Part shown: in pieces, positions 41,624 through 50,526 of the stretch
Numbering within the stretch: position 1 is the stretch's first letter
How the letters are laid out: every line of letters begins with the position of its first letter
Assembly (NCBI GenBank): GCA_029240815.1
Contig: JARDZO010000016.1
Location: forward strand, 1-53,892
Direction: 5' to 3'
Length of the DNA: 53,892 bases
Source of the DNA: Brevibacillus sp.
GTDB lineage: Bacteria; Bacillota; Bacilli; Brevibacillales; Brevibacillaceae
Translations under genes and position numbers: made by a program
The notes under the pieces: model-generated
Databases searched by the model: none
Seen by the model: only the letters and a program-made list of their open reading frames with translations
What the model was told of the DNA's origin: nothing

Positions 41624-42283
41624 CTATGATGATACAGGCAGACTGATCATGGCGACGCAGGATCTCGTCGCGTCTTCTACTTCAGACTTGAGAAGCTGCT
41701 CGGCTTCTTCCAAGGTTTTGCCTTGTTTTAGCAACGCTTCCCTTTTCTTTTTCAAGAATCCCATTCCATGCATAATGGCACCCCAGTATTGTTCCGTAAG
41801 CAACTCAGGTGACATTGGCCGGATTTGCCCTGCCTCCATTCCTTTCTGGAGCGTCTCCACAACGACCTGCAAATTGTTATCACGCCACAAGAGATTGTGC
41901 AATTCTTCTATCGTGAACAACTCTTGCAGATCTAGGCGCATTCGGAAAAAAAACAGGACGTGCTCGGAGTTCTCGAATAAATTTTGATACATGACGGCAG
42001 CAAATTTCTCACACAGCTCTACCGCTGTTCCTTCCTGCGAAAAATGCTTGCGGGTGTGTAGGTTGGATAAGTGAAACATATGCATAAACAGATCACGAAA
42101 CAGTGATCGCTTATCTTTGTAGTAGTAATACACCAGCCCTCTAGCTACCCCGGCACGCTCAGCAACATCCCCGATATCGGCCGCTGCATATCCATTCTCT
42201 ACATAAACGCTCAGAGCGCCCTTCATTATTTCTTCTTTTCGCCGAAGACGTATCTCTTCGTTCTGCTCTTTCGTGCGAGGCAC
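41624..42283 (-). CDS. TetR-family repressor of the exporter operon
   Basis: 219 residues. The N-terminal helix-turn-helix reads AAADIGDVAERAGVARGLVYYYYKDKRSLF, and the ligand domain is all-helical. It is the first gene of the operon, so it probably represses itself and the exporter until a drug binds. The GTG start at 42283 has GGGAGGGG eight bases upstream. The matching operator lies about 30 bases upstream. Confidence 0.9.
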   Translation of the reverse strand: MPRTKEQNEEIRLRRKEEIMKGALSVYVENGYAAADIGDVAERAGVARGLVYYYYKDKRSLFRDLFMHMFHLSNLHTRKHFSQEGTAVELCEKFAAVMYQNLFENSEHVLFFFRMRLDLQELFTIEELHNLLWRDNNLQVVVETLQKGMEAGQIRPMSPELLTEQYWGAIMHGMGFLKKKREALLKQGKTLEEAEQLLKSEVEDATRSCVAMISLPVSS

Positions 42284-42313
42284 GAGTCATTCCCCTCCCG
42301 CTTGTTTTTTTGA

Positions 42314-42333
42314 TTGACTTTCTTGTCAGTCAA
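42314..42333 (-). promoter_or_regulatory. Probable TetR operator
   Basis: TTGACT-N8-AGTCAA is an inverted repeat directly downstream of the -10 element. It covers the expected transcription start, the classical place for a self-repressing TetR protein. The arms resemble known TetR-family sites of the TGACT/AGTCA type. Confidence 0.65.
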
Positions 42334-42362
42334 AATATAAACTCCTCCGGATGATGTGTCAA
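42334..42362 (-). promoter_or_regulatory. Sigma-A promoter of the tetR-exporter operon
   Basis: TTGACA (complement of 42357-42362), a 17-base spacer and TATATT (complement of 42334-42339). The -35 is perfect and the -10 near-perfect, so basal strength should be high unless the adjacent operator is occupied. Confidence 0.85.
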
Positions 42363-42383
42363 TAGGTGAAACGTTATTGGGCA

Positions 42384-42425
42384 AAACAAAAAAAGAAGCA
42401 TCACGAAACGTAATCGCAATGCTTC
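42384..42425 (-). terminator. Terminator of the oxidoreductase/Opp operon
   Basis: On the minus strand GAAGCAT pairs with ATGCTTC, followed by seven T. It starts 14 bases after the stop of the isomerase gene and separates the operon from the exporter promoter. Confidence 0.82.
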
Positions 42426-42438
42426 TCTCCTATTATCC

Positions 42439-43311
42439 TCAAACTTCATCCCAGAAACGTCGCAAGTTGTCCATACCGATTTTTGAACCCTCTCGGCAAT
42501 CTTCCATTCCTTCGAATTCGACAGTGATATAACCATCGTAACCAGAGTGCTTCACCAGCTTGACGACTTCTCGAATATTGATGTCGCCTTGGCCGATAAT
42601 CGCGCCACGCAAGTAATTACCGTTTACGGTCTTGAACCACTTCCCACCGCCTGGCTCATTGTAATACGGACGGAAGTAGAAATCCTTGAAATGCACAAGG
42701 GACGCGTAAGGGAGATTTTTCTTTACCCCGACCAGTGAATCTTCATCGACGCACATAAAGTTACCAACATCTACGGTCGTCTTAAAATTCGGGCGATTGA
42801 CCGCTTGTATTACACGCTGTACCCGATCACTCGCTTGAACAAGCCATCCATGATTTTCAATGGTTGTGGTGATACCGAATTGCGCAGCGTAATCAGCAAT
42901 TTGTCGGCTGCCCTCTACCATCATAGCCAAGTTGTTCTCAAAGTACTCGATGGTCGTTTGCTCCACTGGAACGGTAAAGGTCGAAACATCGTGGCGCATA
43001 TGCTTAATGCCCATGCGCTGCAAAAGGTCTACGTGTGTTTTTACACGCGCTACCTCTGCCTCGAAGGCTTCTTCATTCTCCTGGATGAAGTTCGTCGGCA
43101 TCGAGTAGTTGGACAACTCAATCCCTACCTTTTTCGCTTTATCCCGAACCGCGTCAGCCAACTCGTAGTTGTCAACTAATGTAAAGCCGTAGGGCACGAT
43201 CTCCATGTGCTCGCCCCCATTGTCGGCAATCCATTGCACGACATCAAGTACGTCCATCTCTCCCGCTCTGATTGCCGTAAGCAAACTATATGTGCTCAAT
43301 CCAATTTTCAT
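42439..43311 (-). CDS. Sugar phosphate isomerase/epimerase-type TIM barrel protein
   Basis: 290 residues of the AP-endonuclease-2 fold. It starts MKIGLSTYSLLTAI and has candidate metal ligands Glu in ITTTIENHGWL, Asp in TTVDVGNFMC, His in ASLVHFKDFYF and Glu in YITVEFEGMED. Relatives include inositol-pathway isomerases, hydroxypyruvate isomerases, and the 3-keto-glycoside lyases/isomerases that work with Gfo/Idh/MocA dehydrogenases. ATG 43311 has AGGTGG five bases upstream. It is the last gene of the operon, downstream of two such dehydrogenases. Confidence 0.85.
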   Translation of the reverse strand: MKIGLSTYSLLTAIRAGEMDVLDVVQWIADNGGEHMEIVPYGFTLVDNYELADAVRDKAKKVGIELSNYSMPTNFIQENEEAFEAEVARVKTHVDLLQRMGIKHMRHDVSTFTVPVEQTTIEYFENNLAMMVEGSRQIADYAAQFGITTTIENHGWLVQASDRVQRVIQAVNRPNFKTTVDVGNFMCVDEDSLVGVKKNLPYASLVHFKDFYFRPYYNEPGGGKWFKTVNGNYLRGAIIGQGDINIREVVKLVKHSGYDGYITVEFEGMEDCREGSKIGMDNLRRFWDEV

Positions 43312-43430
43312 CAGTTCCACCTCATTCTATTCGTATTGGTATAATGGGTCCTTCCATCTGCCGAGTCATCCATCCTGGTCTGGCAGTCATCCTTGTTCGG
43401 ATTCATCACTCCCTTCCCATTCGACAAGCG

Positions 43431-44423
43431 CTATGAGAGGAGCACCATGGTGTTCGTTACCGTTCGCTTGCAGTGATTGGATTCGTAGGCTGCTTTAACC
43501 ACTTCAAGAGTGCGCAGTCCATCTTCTCCCGTAATGGAAGGAGCTCTTCCCTCTTGGACGCATTGAATAAAATCTGCGATAAGGCGCTCATCCATATCCA
43601 CTGCCCATGGTAGAAATTGCAGTTTATTCCCTCTGTCATTGTAGTAGAGAGCATGCTGTTTAAAAACATCGACCTCCAAGGTGCCTTTAGTCCCTACGAT
43701 ATGCATGGTCACATCGCCCCACGTTGGAAATGTCTTTGGTCGAGACCAGCTGGGATCAATGGTCACAATGACTCCTGACTCCATTTCAAGCGAAACCATT
43801 CCGCAATCTTCCACATCAATCTCGTAAAAGCGGGTATCCAGTTCGGCGTACACACTTTTCACCTCATCCTGCAGCATCCATCGAACGAGATCCATCAGAT
43901 GAACGATGTGGTCAGTAGCCGCTCCCCCTCCGGAGAGTGCTTTATCAATGAACCATCCTCCCGGCATTTGCCCGTGATTCGTACCGTTGATAGCCAATAC
44001 CTCTCCTATTGCCTTGGAATCGATCAATTGCTTCACTTTTTCCATCACCGGCGCGAATCGGACAGGGTAAGCGATTTGTAAAATGACCCCTTCTTCTTTG
44101 CACGTGCGGATCATTTCCTGTGCATCTTTCACTTCTGTCGCTATCGGTTTTTCACATAAAATCTGCTTCTTCGCTTTGGCGGAAGCAATGACATGCTCTT
44201 TGTGCCTCGCATTTTCCGAGCAAATAATGACCGCTGCTATATCTGTTTGTAAAAAAGCGCCCAAATCCTGAAAATACTCCGCCTGATAGCTTGCTGCCAT
44301 CCTTTTTCCACGCTCTTCGTCTGCATCCCAGATTGCGGTGAATTGGACATCCGGGTGCTTTTGCAAATAAGTGGCGTAGCTATGTGCGTGCATATGGGCA
44401 AAACTGATTATTCCGACTTTCAT
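43431..44423 (-). CDS. Gfo/Idh/MocA-family NAD(P)-dependent dehydrogenase
   Basis: 330 residues. The N-terminal Rossmann fold opens MKVGIISFAHMHAHSYATYLQ, a known variant of the GxGxxG loop. The catalytic Lys is in QILCEKPIATEV and the catalytic-site His in ATDHIVHLMDLVRWML. It probably oxidises a sugar, inositol or glycoside hydroxyl. Its ATG shares one base with the stop of the upstream paralogue (TGATG), so the two may be subunits of one complex. Confidence 0.87.
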   Translation of the reverse strand: MKVGIISFAHMHAHSYATYLQKHPDVQFTAIWDADEERGKRMAASYQAEYFQDLGAFLQTDIAAVIICSENARHKEHVIASAKAKKQILCEKPIATEVKDAQEMIRTCKEEGVILQIAYPVRFAPVMEKVKQLIDSKAIGEVLAINGTNHGQMPGGWFIDKALSGGGAATDHIVHLMDLVRWMLQDEVKSVYAELDTRFYEIDVEDCGMVSLEMESGVIVTIDPSWSRPKTFPTWGDVTMHIVGTKGTLEVDVFKQHALYYNDRGNKLQFLPWAVDMDERLIADFIQCVQEGRAPSITGEDGLRTLEVVKAAYESNHCKRTVTNTMVLLS

Positions 44424-45364
44424 CAGGAGTTACCTCCGTTTACGAGCTGTACGGGTTGTCCCCATTCAGCAGATTGACGTGCAGCCTGCGCGATTTTTCT
44501 CGCTTGAATCGTATCTTCTATTGAGAAAGGGAACGGCTCCTGCTTTGATAGGCAGTAAATAAATTTCTCTCTTCTGCGTTGTAAGATGTCTACGTCGACG
44601 AAAGCAGCGAAACGCTCTGATCCTGATTTTCCCTGTCCCCGCTGCTTGTTCATCTGCAAAGTAATCGGCTGGCTATCGTGAGAGTCGTATTGAATCATCC
44701 CCACATCACCTGTCAATTCAAAGGATGCCCGCTCCATTTCTTCTGCCCAGGAAAGCTCGATATGCGCGATCGATCCATCTTCCATTCTCAGCATGACAAG
44801 CGCATATTCGATCTCTTGACCAGATTCGTCTGCATGCTTGACACGCCTAGCCATGACTCGCACGACATTGCCAAAAGTCCAACGCAGCCAATCAAATGGC
44901 TCTAAGCCCAAATCTTCAAAAATACACCCTTTTGTTTTTCCCATCGAGGGAGCGGGAGCACTTCGTCTCATTCGGACGACGCCTGTCTTTCCGATCGCTC
45001 CTTGTCGGACATGTTGGTGAGCGTGAGTGTATTCTGGTAAAAAACGAAGCATGTTTGCCAGCAATAGCTGCACACCATGCGCTTCACATAACGTTGCCAG
45101 TTCGCTGATGGCCTCCAGCCCTAGCCGCCACTCCGCTTCGCAGATAACATGCTTGTTAGCCTTGGCTGCAGCCAAGATCCACGGCTCAGGAGATTCCACA
45201 GTTGATGCGATGTCAACAACATGCACTTCTTTTTTGCTTACAAGATCATGAAAGGCAGCTAGACTGTCTATGATTCCTACAACCTCAACGTCTTTCAATT
45301 GAGACCAGGCCTGCTGGTACCGACTCTCGACTTCCTCGGCACCCACTAGAACGACTTTCAACAT
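44423..45364 (-). CDS. Gfo/Idh/MocA-family protein lacking key residues
   Basis: 313 residues with the family's overall fold. The dinucleotide loop reads LVGAEEVESRY instead of GxGxxG. The usual EKP with its catalytic Lys is EAE (76-78, VICEAEWRLG). The DLGVH-type His motif is EDLGLEPFDWLRW. Three hallmarks are therefore missing together. It may be a structural or regulatory subunit of the adjacent intact dehydrogenase. Alternatively it could be an enzyme that no longer binds NAD. GGTGGGAT precedes ATG 45364. Confidence 0.8.
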   Translation of the reverse strand: MLKVVLVGAEEVESRYQQAWSQLKDVEVVGIIDSLAAFHDLVSKKEVHVVDIASTVESPEPWILAAAKANKHVICEAEWRLGLEAISELATLCEAHGVQLLLANMLRFLPEYTHAHQHVRQGAIGKTGVVRMRRSAPAPSMGKTKGCIFEDLGLEPFDWLRWTFGNVVRVMARRVKHADESGQEIEYALVMLRMEDGSIAHIELSWAEEMERASFELTGDVGMIQYDSHDSQPITLQMNKQRGQGKSGSERFAAFVDVDILQRRREKFIYCLSKQEPFPFSIEDTIQARKIAQAARQSAEWGQPVQLVNGGNS

Positions 45365-45402
45365 GAGCTTATCCCACCTCCACTGATCGTGTTACTCTGC
45401 GG

Positions 45403-46605
45403 CTACAGTGAAAATTGAAACGTATCCTGCAGCAAGACAGCAGCCGCTCCTACTACTTCCACATCTTCACCCAGCGAATTGGGGCGGATCTCCAATCCTT
45501 CTGTTAGAATGCCATGCGCATATTCGTTTACATACTCCGTTACTTTGGAGATCAGCAGTGAATTTTCAAAAGCGATTTCTCCTCCGAGGATGATGACCTG
45601 TGGATTAAACAGGTGTACGAGATTGACCAGGCCAGACGCCAAATAAGATGCCGTTTCTTCTAAAATGCTTACGGCTAGCGGATCCTTCTGCGCCAATGCC
45701 TCTCTAAAGATCGTGGAAGTGATGCGGTTAATATCATGCTCAGCAAGTTCCAAAATGCAGCTTTGCTTCCCTTTCGTCAACGCCGAAACTAATTTTGAGT
45801 AAATAGCCGGCCAGCTCACATAATTTTCAAGACAACCAATATTTCCACAATCACAGCGAACTCCAGCCCGATCAATGGTCGTATGCCCGAATTCACCAGC
45901 ACCTCCGGCAAATCCCCGATAAATAGAGCCGTTTACCAAGATACTTGACCCCAATCCATCCCCGATCGTCACATAGAGCATGTTCTGGTAATGGTTGAAA
46001 TCACCGATATTTTTTTCTGCCAGCAAGTAGGCATTCGTGTCGTTATCGAGCCAGGTTTTGATCTGAAAGCGGTTCTCGACAATTTCTTTCACAGGCGTAT
46101 TTTTTAACTTTAGCTTTGGATTATAACGGATGACCCCATTTCCTGAATCCACGATTCCTTGCATGACTATGGAAATGCCGACGCAATTTTCCAGACTCTC
46201 ATAGGCCGAACAGAACTGCTCAATCATTTGCAGTAAATACGTAATGACGCTATCACCTTGATAAGACTTGATCGAATGTACTTCCTTTTTACGAACCTTC
46301 GCCTCTAGGTTCATTTCCGCAATCGTTATTTTGGACCCACTAATGGAAATCCCAATCAAAAAACGACTGTCCGAAGAGAACTGCAGCAATATCGGTTTCC
46401 GTCCCACATTCGACGTTCCGGTTCCCACTTCGCTCACCAATGAATTGCGAATCAGTTCACCAACAGCCGACGTAACGGTAGTAGGACTCAGATTATGCTT
46501 TTTCGCAATTTCACTTCGGGAAATGGGGCCGTATTGACGGATCGTATCTAGTATGATGGACCGATTCAGCTCTTGAATTAACTTTAAATCACCCGTCCTA
46601 CGCAT
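45403..46605 (-). CDS. ROK-family transcriptional repressor (XylR/NagC-like)
   Basis: About 400 residues. The N-terminal winged helix (LDTIRQYGPISRSEIAKKHNLSPTTVTSAV) is followed by an ASKHA sugar-binding domain with TIGDGLGSSILVNG, GAGEFGHTTID and the zinc motif CDCGNIGCLE. It senses a sugar or sugar phosphate. It is inside the operon between the importer and the dehydrogenases. I prefer ATG 46605 because AAAGGATGG lies eight bases upstream; ATG 46614 overlaps it. Confidence 0.88.
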   Translation of the reverse strand: MRRTGDLKLIQELNRSIILDTIRQYGPISRSEIAKKHNLSPTTVTSAVGELIRNSLVSEVGTGTSNVGRKPILLQFSSDSRFLIGISISGSKITIAEMNLEAKVRKKEVHSIKSYQGDSVITYLLQMIEQFCSAYESLENCVGISIVMQGIVDSGNGVIRYNPKLKLKNTPVKEIVENRFQIKTWLDNDTNAYLLAEKNIGDFNHYQNMLYVTIGDGLGSSILVNGSIYRGFAGGAGEFGHTTIDRAGVRCDCGNIGCLENYVSWPAIYSKLVSALTKGKQSCILELAEHDINRITSTIFREALAQKDPLAVSILEETASYLASGLVNLVHLFNPQVIILGGEIAFENSLLISKVTEYVNEYAHGILTEGLEIRPNSLGEDVEVVGAAAVLLQDTFQFSL

Positions 46606-46650
46606 GGACCCCATCCTTTTATTTTGTAGAATGAAAATAGCTGTGAATGA

Positions 46651-47613
46651 TCATAAGTGACAAGCGACGAAATGATCGCGTTCTGCGGTTTCCCTCAGAT
46701 GAGGAACAGTGGATTTGCATACTTCCATGCTGTACGGACAGCGTGTGTGAAATAGACATCCAGATGGTGGATTCACCGGACTGGGCACATCCCCTTGCAA
46801 GATGATCCGCTCCCTCTTTGCGCGTGGATCCGGAATGGGAACGGAGGAGAGCAACGCCTTGGTGTACGGATGTTGCGGGTTTGCAAAGATAGATTCTTTT
46901 GGCCCCGATTCCACAATTGAGCCTAAATACATGACCCCGATTTTATCACTGATATGCTCCACCACACTCAAATCATGGGAGATAAACAAGTACGTCAAGT
47001 GAAACTCTTCCTGCAAATCCTTTAACAAATTCAAAATTTGCGACTGAATGGAAACGTCCAATGCAGACACGGGCTCATCTGCCACAATTAATTTCGGCTT
47101 CAGAATGAGTGCACGAGCAATTCCAATCCGTTGTCTTTGGCCTCCGCTAAATTCATGTGCAAATTTATCGGCATGGTAGCTGTTTAATCCAACGACTTCC
47201 AGCATTTCGGCAACAATCTTTTCTCTTTCAGCCGTGGACAGTTTTGTATGAATGACGAGTGGCTCACTCACCACATCGCGAATTTTCATTCTCGGATTGA
47301 GCGACGCGTAAGGATCCTGGAAAACCATTTGCACTTGCTTTCTTACTTCCCGCAGCTGACTTTCATTCATTTTTGAGATTTCTTCGTTATTGATCCAGAT
47401 TTTCCCCTCGTCCGGTGTCAATAGTCGCGTAACCAACCGACCAGTGGTAGATTTTCCGCAACCACTCTCGCCTACCAGGCTGAATGTCTCTCCTTCCTTG
47501 ATTTCAAAGGAGACACGATTAACCGCTTTTACGCTTTTTTTGCTACTCAGAAGACCGCTGTCTATCGGAAACGTTTTTTTGATACCGTCTACTACAACCA
47601 GTGACTTAGACAT
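46651..47613 (-). CDS. Opp/Dpp-type ABC transporter ATP-binding protein (OppF-like)
   Basis: About 320 residues. Walker A GESGCGKSTTGR, signature FSGGQRQRIGIARAL, Walker B LIVADEPVSALD, and the C-terminal oligopeptide-transporter domain with GCLFHTRCPYSMEVC. Start at ATG 47613, with AGTAGGG upstream; the gene slightly overlaps oppD. Second ATPase of the importer. Confidence 0.9.
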   Translation of the reverse strand: MSKSLVVVDGIKKTFPIDSGLLSSKKSVKAVNRVSFEIKEGETFSLVGESGCGKSTTGRLVTRLLTPDEGKIWINNEEISKMNESQLREVRKQVQMVFQDPYASLNPRMKIRDVVSEPLVIHTKLSTAEREKIVAEMLEVVGLNSYHADKFAHEFSGGQRQRIGIARALILKPKLIVADEPVSALDVSIQSQILNLLKDLQEEFHLTYLFISHDLSVVEHISDKIGVMYLGSIVESGPKESIFANPQHPYTKALLSSVPIPDPRAKRERIILQGDVPSPVNPPSGCLFHTRCPYSMEVCKSTVPHLRETAERDHFVACHL

Positions 47614-48598
47614 ACGCATCCCTACTTTCTTCTCGATAGAGCCAGCAGCGGCAAAAACGTTCTGGACCTGTTGTGGTTAACCCAGGTTCTTCCTCCCAAC
47701 AGACGGACATGACATCCTTGCAACGCGGAGCAAACTTGCATCCCTTGGGCATCTGGTTTGGATTAGGCACATTCCCGGGAACAGACTCGAGTCGAGGGCG
47801 CTTTTGACCCAGTTTCGGGACCGAACCGATTAAGCCCTTGGTGTACGGATGTTTCGGATCATCGAACAAATCATAAACGGAAGCCTCTTCAACCACTCGA
47901 CCAGCGTACATGACGACTACGCGATTGCACATTTCCGCTACAACACCGAGATCGTGCGTGATTAAAAGCATCGACATATGCTCTTCCGCCTGCAGTTGCT
48001 TCATTACATCCAGGATTTGTGCCTGAATCGTTACATCCAGTGCAGTGGTAGGCTCATCTGCAATCAGCAAATTGGGTCGACACGACATTGCCATCGCGAT
48101 CATGATTCGCTGCCTCATCCCGCCTGACAATTGATGCGGGTACTCGTTGATAATTTCACTCGGTCTAGGAATCCCTACTTTGGTCAGCATGCTCACGGCA
48201 TGATCTTTGGCCTGCTTATCAGAATAGCCTAAGTGCAATCGGATAGACTCCATGAGCTGCTCGCCGATCTTCATGACCGGATTGAGTGACGTCATTGGCT
48301 CCTGAAAAATCATCGCGATTTCTTTGCCTCGAATTCCGCGCATGTCACTTTCCGAAATGGACAAGATATTGGTCCCGTTGAACGTAATCTCTCCCTTGGT
48401 AATTTCCCCTGTCGTATCCTTGAACAGACGCATGATCGAGAGGGACGTCACGCTCTTTCCACAGCCTGATTCTCCCACCAGACCGAGCACTTCCCCCTTT
48501 TTTATGTGAAAGCTGACATTATCCAAGACGACCGTCTTTTTGTTGTCTCTTGTAAATTGTGTTTGCAGATGCTTCACTTCGATGATGTTTTCACTCAT
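47606..48598 (-). CDS. Opp/Dpp-type ABC transporter ATP-binding protein (OppD-like)
   Basis: 330 residues. Walker A GESGCGKSVTS, signature LSGGMRQRIMIAMAM, Walker B LLIADEPTTALD. The C-terminal Cys-rich region GCKFAPRCKDVMSVC...FCRC is typical of OppD proteins. ATG 48598 has GGGAG nine bases upstream. First ATPase of the importer. Confidence 0.9.
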   Translation of the reverse strand: MSENIIEVKHLQTQFTRDNKKTVVLDNVSFHIKKGEVLGLVGESGCGKSVTSLSIMRLFKDTTGEITKGEITFNGTNILSISESDMRGIRGKEIAMIFQEPMTSLNPVMKIGEQLMESIRLHLGYSDKQAKDHAVSMLTKVGIPRPSEIINEYPHQLSGGMRQRIMIAMAMSCRPNLLIADEPTTALDVTIQAQILDVMKQLQAEEHMSMLLITHDLGVVAEMCNRVVVMYAGRVVEEASVYDLFDDPKHPYTKGLIGSVPKLGQKRPRLESVPGNVPNPNQMPKGCKFAPRCKDVMSVCWEEEPGLTTTGPERFCRCWLYREESRDAYV

Positions 48599-48616
48599 CT
48601 GCCCCAACTCCCTCGA

Positions 48617-49510
48617 TTAGTTCTTTGTTTTCGGGTCCAGGATATCTCGCAAGCCATCGCCGACCAGATTGAAAGCTAGTACGGAAAGGAAGATAGCCAA
48701 ACCAGGAATCATGACTACGTGAGGCGAGGTGGCTAAATAATCACGACCCATACTTAACATCGCTCCCCAGTCTGGACTCTCAGGCTTTGCCCCCAAACCG
48801 AGAAAGCTCAAGCTGGACGCGGCCAAGATAGACGTACCAATGCGGAGGGAAAAGAACACGATCATACTGGAGACTGTTTCGGGAAAAATGTGGCGAAAAA
48901 TAATACGACTGCTTTTCGCTCCCATGGACCTGGCTGCTTCTACGAATACCGCTTCCTTCGCTGCGAGCGTATTACCTCGAATGAGACGGGCAAAGGACGG
49001 TATACTGAACACAGCTACCGCTACCACCACATTGGTTAAACCTGGGCCTAAAATAGCCACAATCGCAATCGCTAGCAGTAGGTCAGGAAAAGCAAACATC
49101 ACATCACTTGATCTCATAATGAGACGATCCATCCAGCCGCCATAGTATCCGCTGCACAAGCCCAGGATCGTCCCTACCACGGCACCGACTAGAACCGAGG
49201 AAAAACTGACACTAAGCGAAATACCCGTTCCCACAATGATCCGGCTTAATATATCCCTGCCATATTCGTCCGTTCCTGCCCAATGTTCTTTGGAAGGTGT
49301 TTGCAAGGTGGCATCGTAATCGGGCTCATAGGGATCATAAGGGGCAATGAAAGGACCAAATATCGCGATAAAGAGTAAAAAGAGAATAAAAAAACCAGCC
49401 CAAAACGCTGTTTTTTGTTTTTTCCACTTCGTCCAAAACTCACCAACCCTTGAGCTCCTCTTTTCCATGGAGACCGGAGTGCTATGGCTCACTTCTTTGA
49501 CTACTTCCAT
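48617..49510 (-). CDS. Opp/Dpp-type ABC transporter permease (OppC-like)
   Basis: 297 residues. A cytoplasmic N-terminal tail precedes about six membrane helices, with the OppC motif GTDEYGRDILSRIIVGTGISL, EAARSMGAKSSRIIFRHIFP as the EAA loop, and SFLGLGAKPESPDWGAML. GAGGAGGAG precedes the ATG. It forms the channel with OppB. Confidence 0.92.
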   Translation of the reverse strand: MEVVKEVSHSTPVSMEKRSSRVGEFWTKWKKQKTAFWAGFFILFLLFIAIFGPFIAPYDPYEPDYDATLQTPSKEHWAGTDEYGRDILSRIIVGTGISLSVSFSSVLVGAVVGTILGLCSGYYGGWMDRLIMRSSDVMFAFPDLLLAIAIVAILGPGLTNVVVAVAVFSIPSFARLIRGNTLAAKEAVFVEAARSMGAKSSRIIFRHIFPETVSSMIVFFSLRIGTSILAASSLSFLGLGAKPESPDWGAMLSMGRDYLATSPHVVMIPGLAIFLSVLAFNLVGDGLRDILDPKTKN

Positions 49511-49528
49511 ATAAGTCTCCTCCTCTGT

Positions 49529-50452
49529 TTAACTTTCATAGCGAATCTTAGGATTTAGAGCTTTGTACAAAATATCAACGAGAAGGTTCACCAAAATGAA
49601 CTCGAGTGAGAAGAGCAGAATCACCGCTTGAACAACCGGGTAGTCGCGGAATGCAATCGAGTCAATCAAGAGTCGCCCCATCCCAGGGATACTAAAGACG
49701 GTCTCCACCACAACTGAACCGCCCAATAAAAATCCGAATTGCAGCCCTGCGATAGTGACTACGGGTATCATCGAGTTTTTTAGCGCGTGCTTTCGAACCA
49801 CCATTGATTCCTTCAAGCCTTTTGCACGGCCCGTCCGTATAAAGTCTTCCTTTAACGTTTCAAGTAACGATGATCTCGTAAAACGAGCGAGCATCGACAT
49901 GATTCCTGCACCTAATGTAATGGATGGAAGAATGTAGCTTTTCCAGCTCTCGGCCCCACCTGTCGGGAACCATCCGAGCTGTACAGAAAAAACTTGTATA
50001 AGAATGAGTCCCAGCCAAAATCCTGGTAAGGAGATGCCTGAGATCGCTGTCAGCATCCCTACATAATCGGGCCATTTGTTTCGGAATACAGCGGAAATGG
50101 TACCCACCAGCAATCCCAGAACGAGCGCCCATCCTAAACTCATAAATGTCAATTTCATCGTAATCTCGTACCGGTTAGCGAACATATCGCTAATGGGCAG
50201 ACCCGTCTTTAAAGAGTGACCCAAATTACCTGTCAGCAAGTTTTGCATATACGTGGCGTACTGAACGAACAACGGTTTATCCAATCCCAATTCTTGACGA
50301 ACGCGTGTGATCTCATCTAGCGTGGCATCTTTTCCCGCCGCTAAACGAACGGGATCACCCGGAACCAAGTGAATAAAAAAGAAGATGAGCAACGACACAA
50401 CGAAAATGATCGGAATGATCTCGATAAGCCTCTTCACGATATAACGGAACAT
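49529..50452 (-). CDS. Opp/Dpp-type ABC transporter permease (OppB-like)
   Basis: 307 residues. MFRYIVKRLIEIIPIIFVVS starts the first helix; HLVPGDPVRLAAG, GLDKPLFVQYATYM and the EAA-like loop RTGRAKGLKESMVVRKHALKN identify OppB/DppB. I chose ATG 50452 with AGGAGG nine bases upstream; a longer frame upstream is not family-like. Confidence 0.92.
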   Translation of the reverse strand: MFRYIVKRLIEIIPIIFVVSLLIFFFIHLVPGDPVRLAAGKDATLDEITRVRQELGLDKPLFVQYATYMQNLLTGNLGHSLKTGLPISDMFANRYEITMKLTFMSLGWALVLGLLVGTISAVFRNKWPDYVGMLTAISGISLPGFWLGLILIQVFSVQLGWFPTGGAESWKSYILPSITLGAGIMSMLARFTRSSLLETLKEDFIRTGRAKGLKESMVVRKHALKNSMIPVVTIAGLQFGFLLGGSVVVETVFSIPGMGRLLIDSIAFRDYPVVQAVILLFSLEFILVNLLVDILYKALNPKIRYES

Positions 50453-50480
50453 ATTTCGGTTCCTCCTAAATATGAAAAGT

Positions 50481-50521
50481 AAAGCAGCGTTGGGCAGCAG
50501 GCAACGCCCCACCGCTGCTTT
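50481..50521 (-). other. Intercistronic hairpin between binding-protein and oppB genes
   Basis: AAAGCAGCG pairs with CGCTGCTTT across a GC-rich loop, five bases after the binding-protein stop. It may act as partial terminator or mRNA stabiliser, favouring excess binding protein. Confidence 0.65.
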
Positions 50522-50526
50522 TGGTA

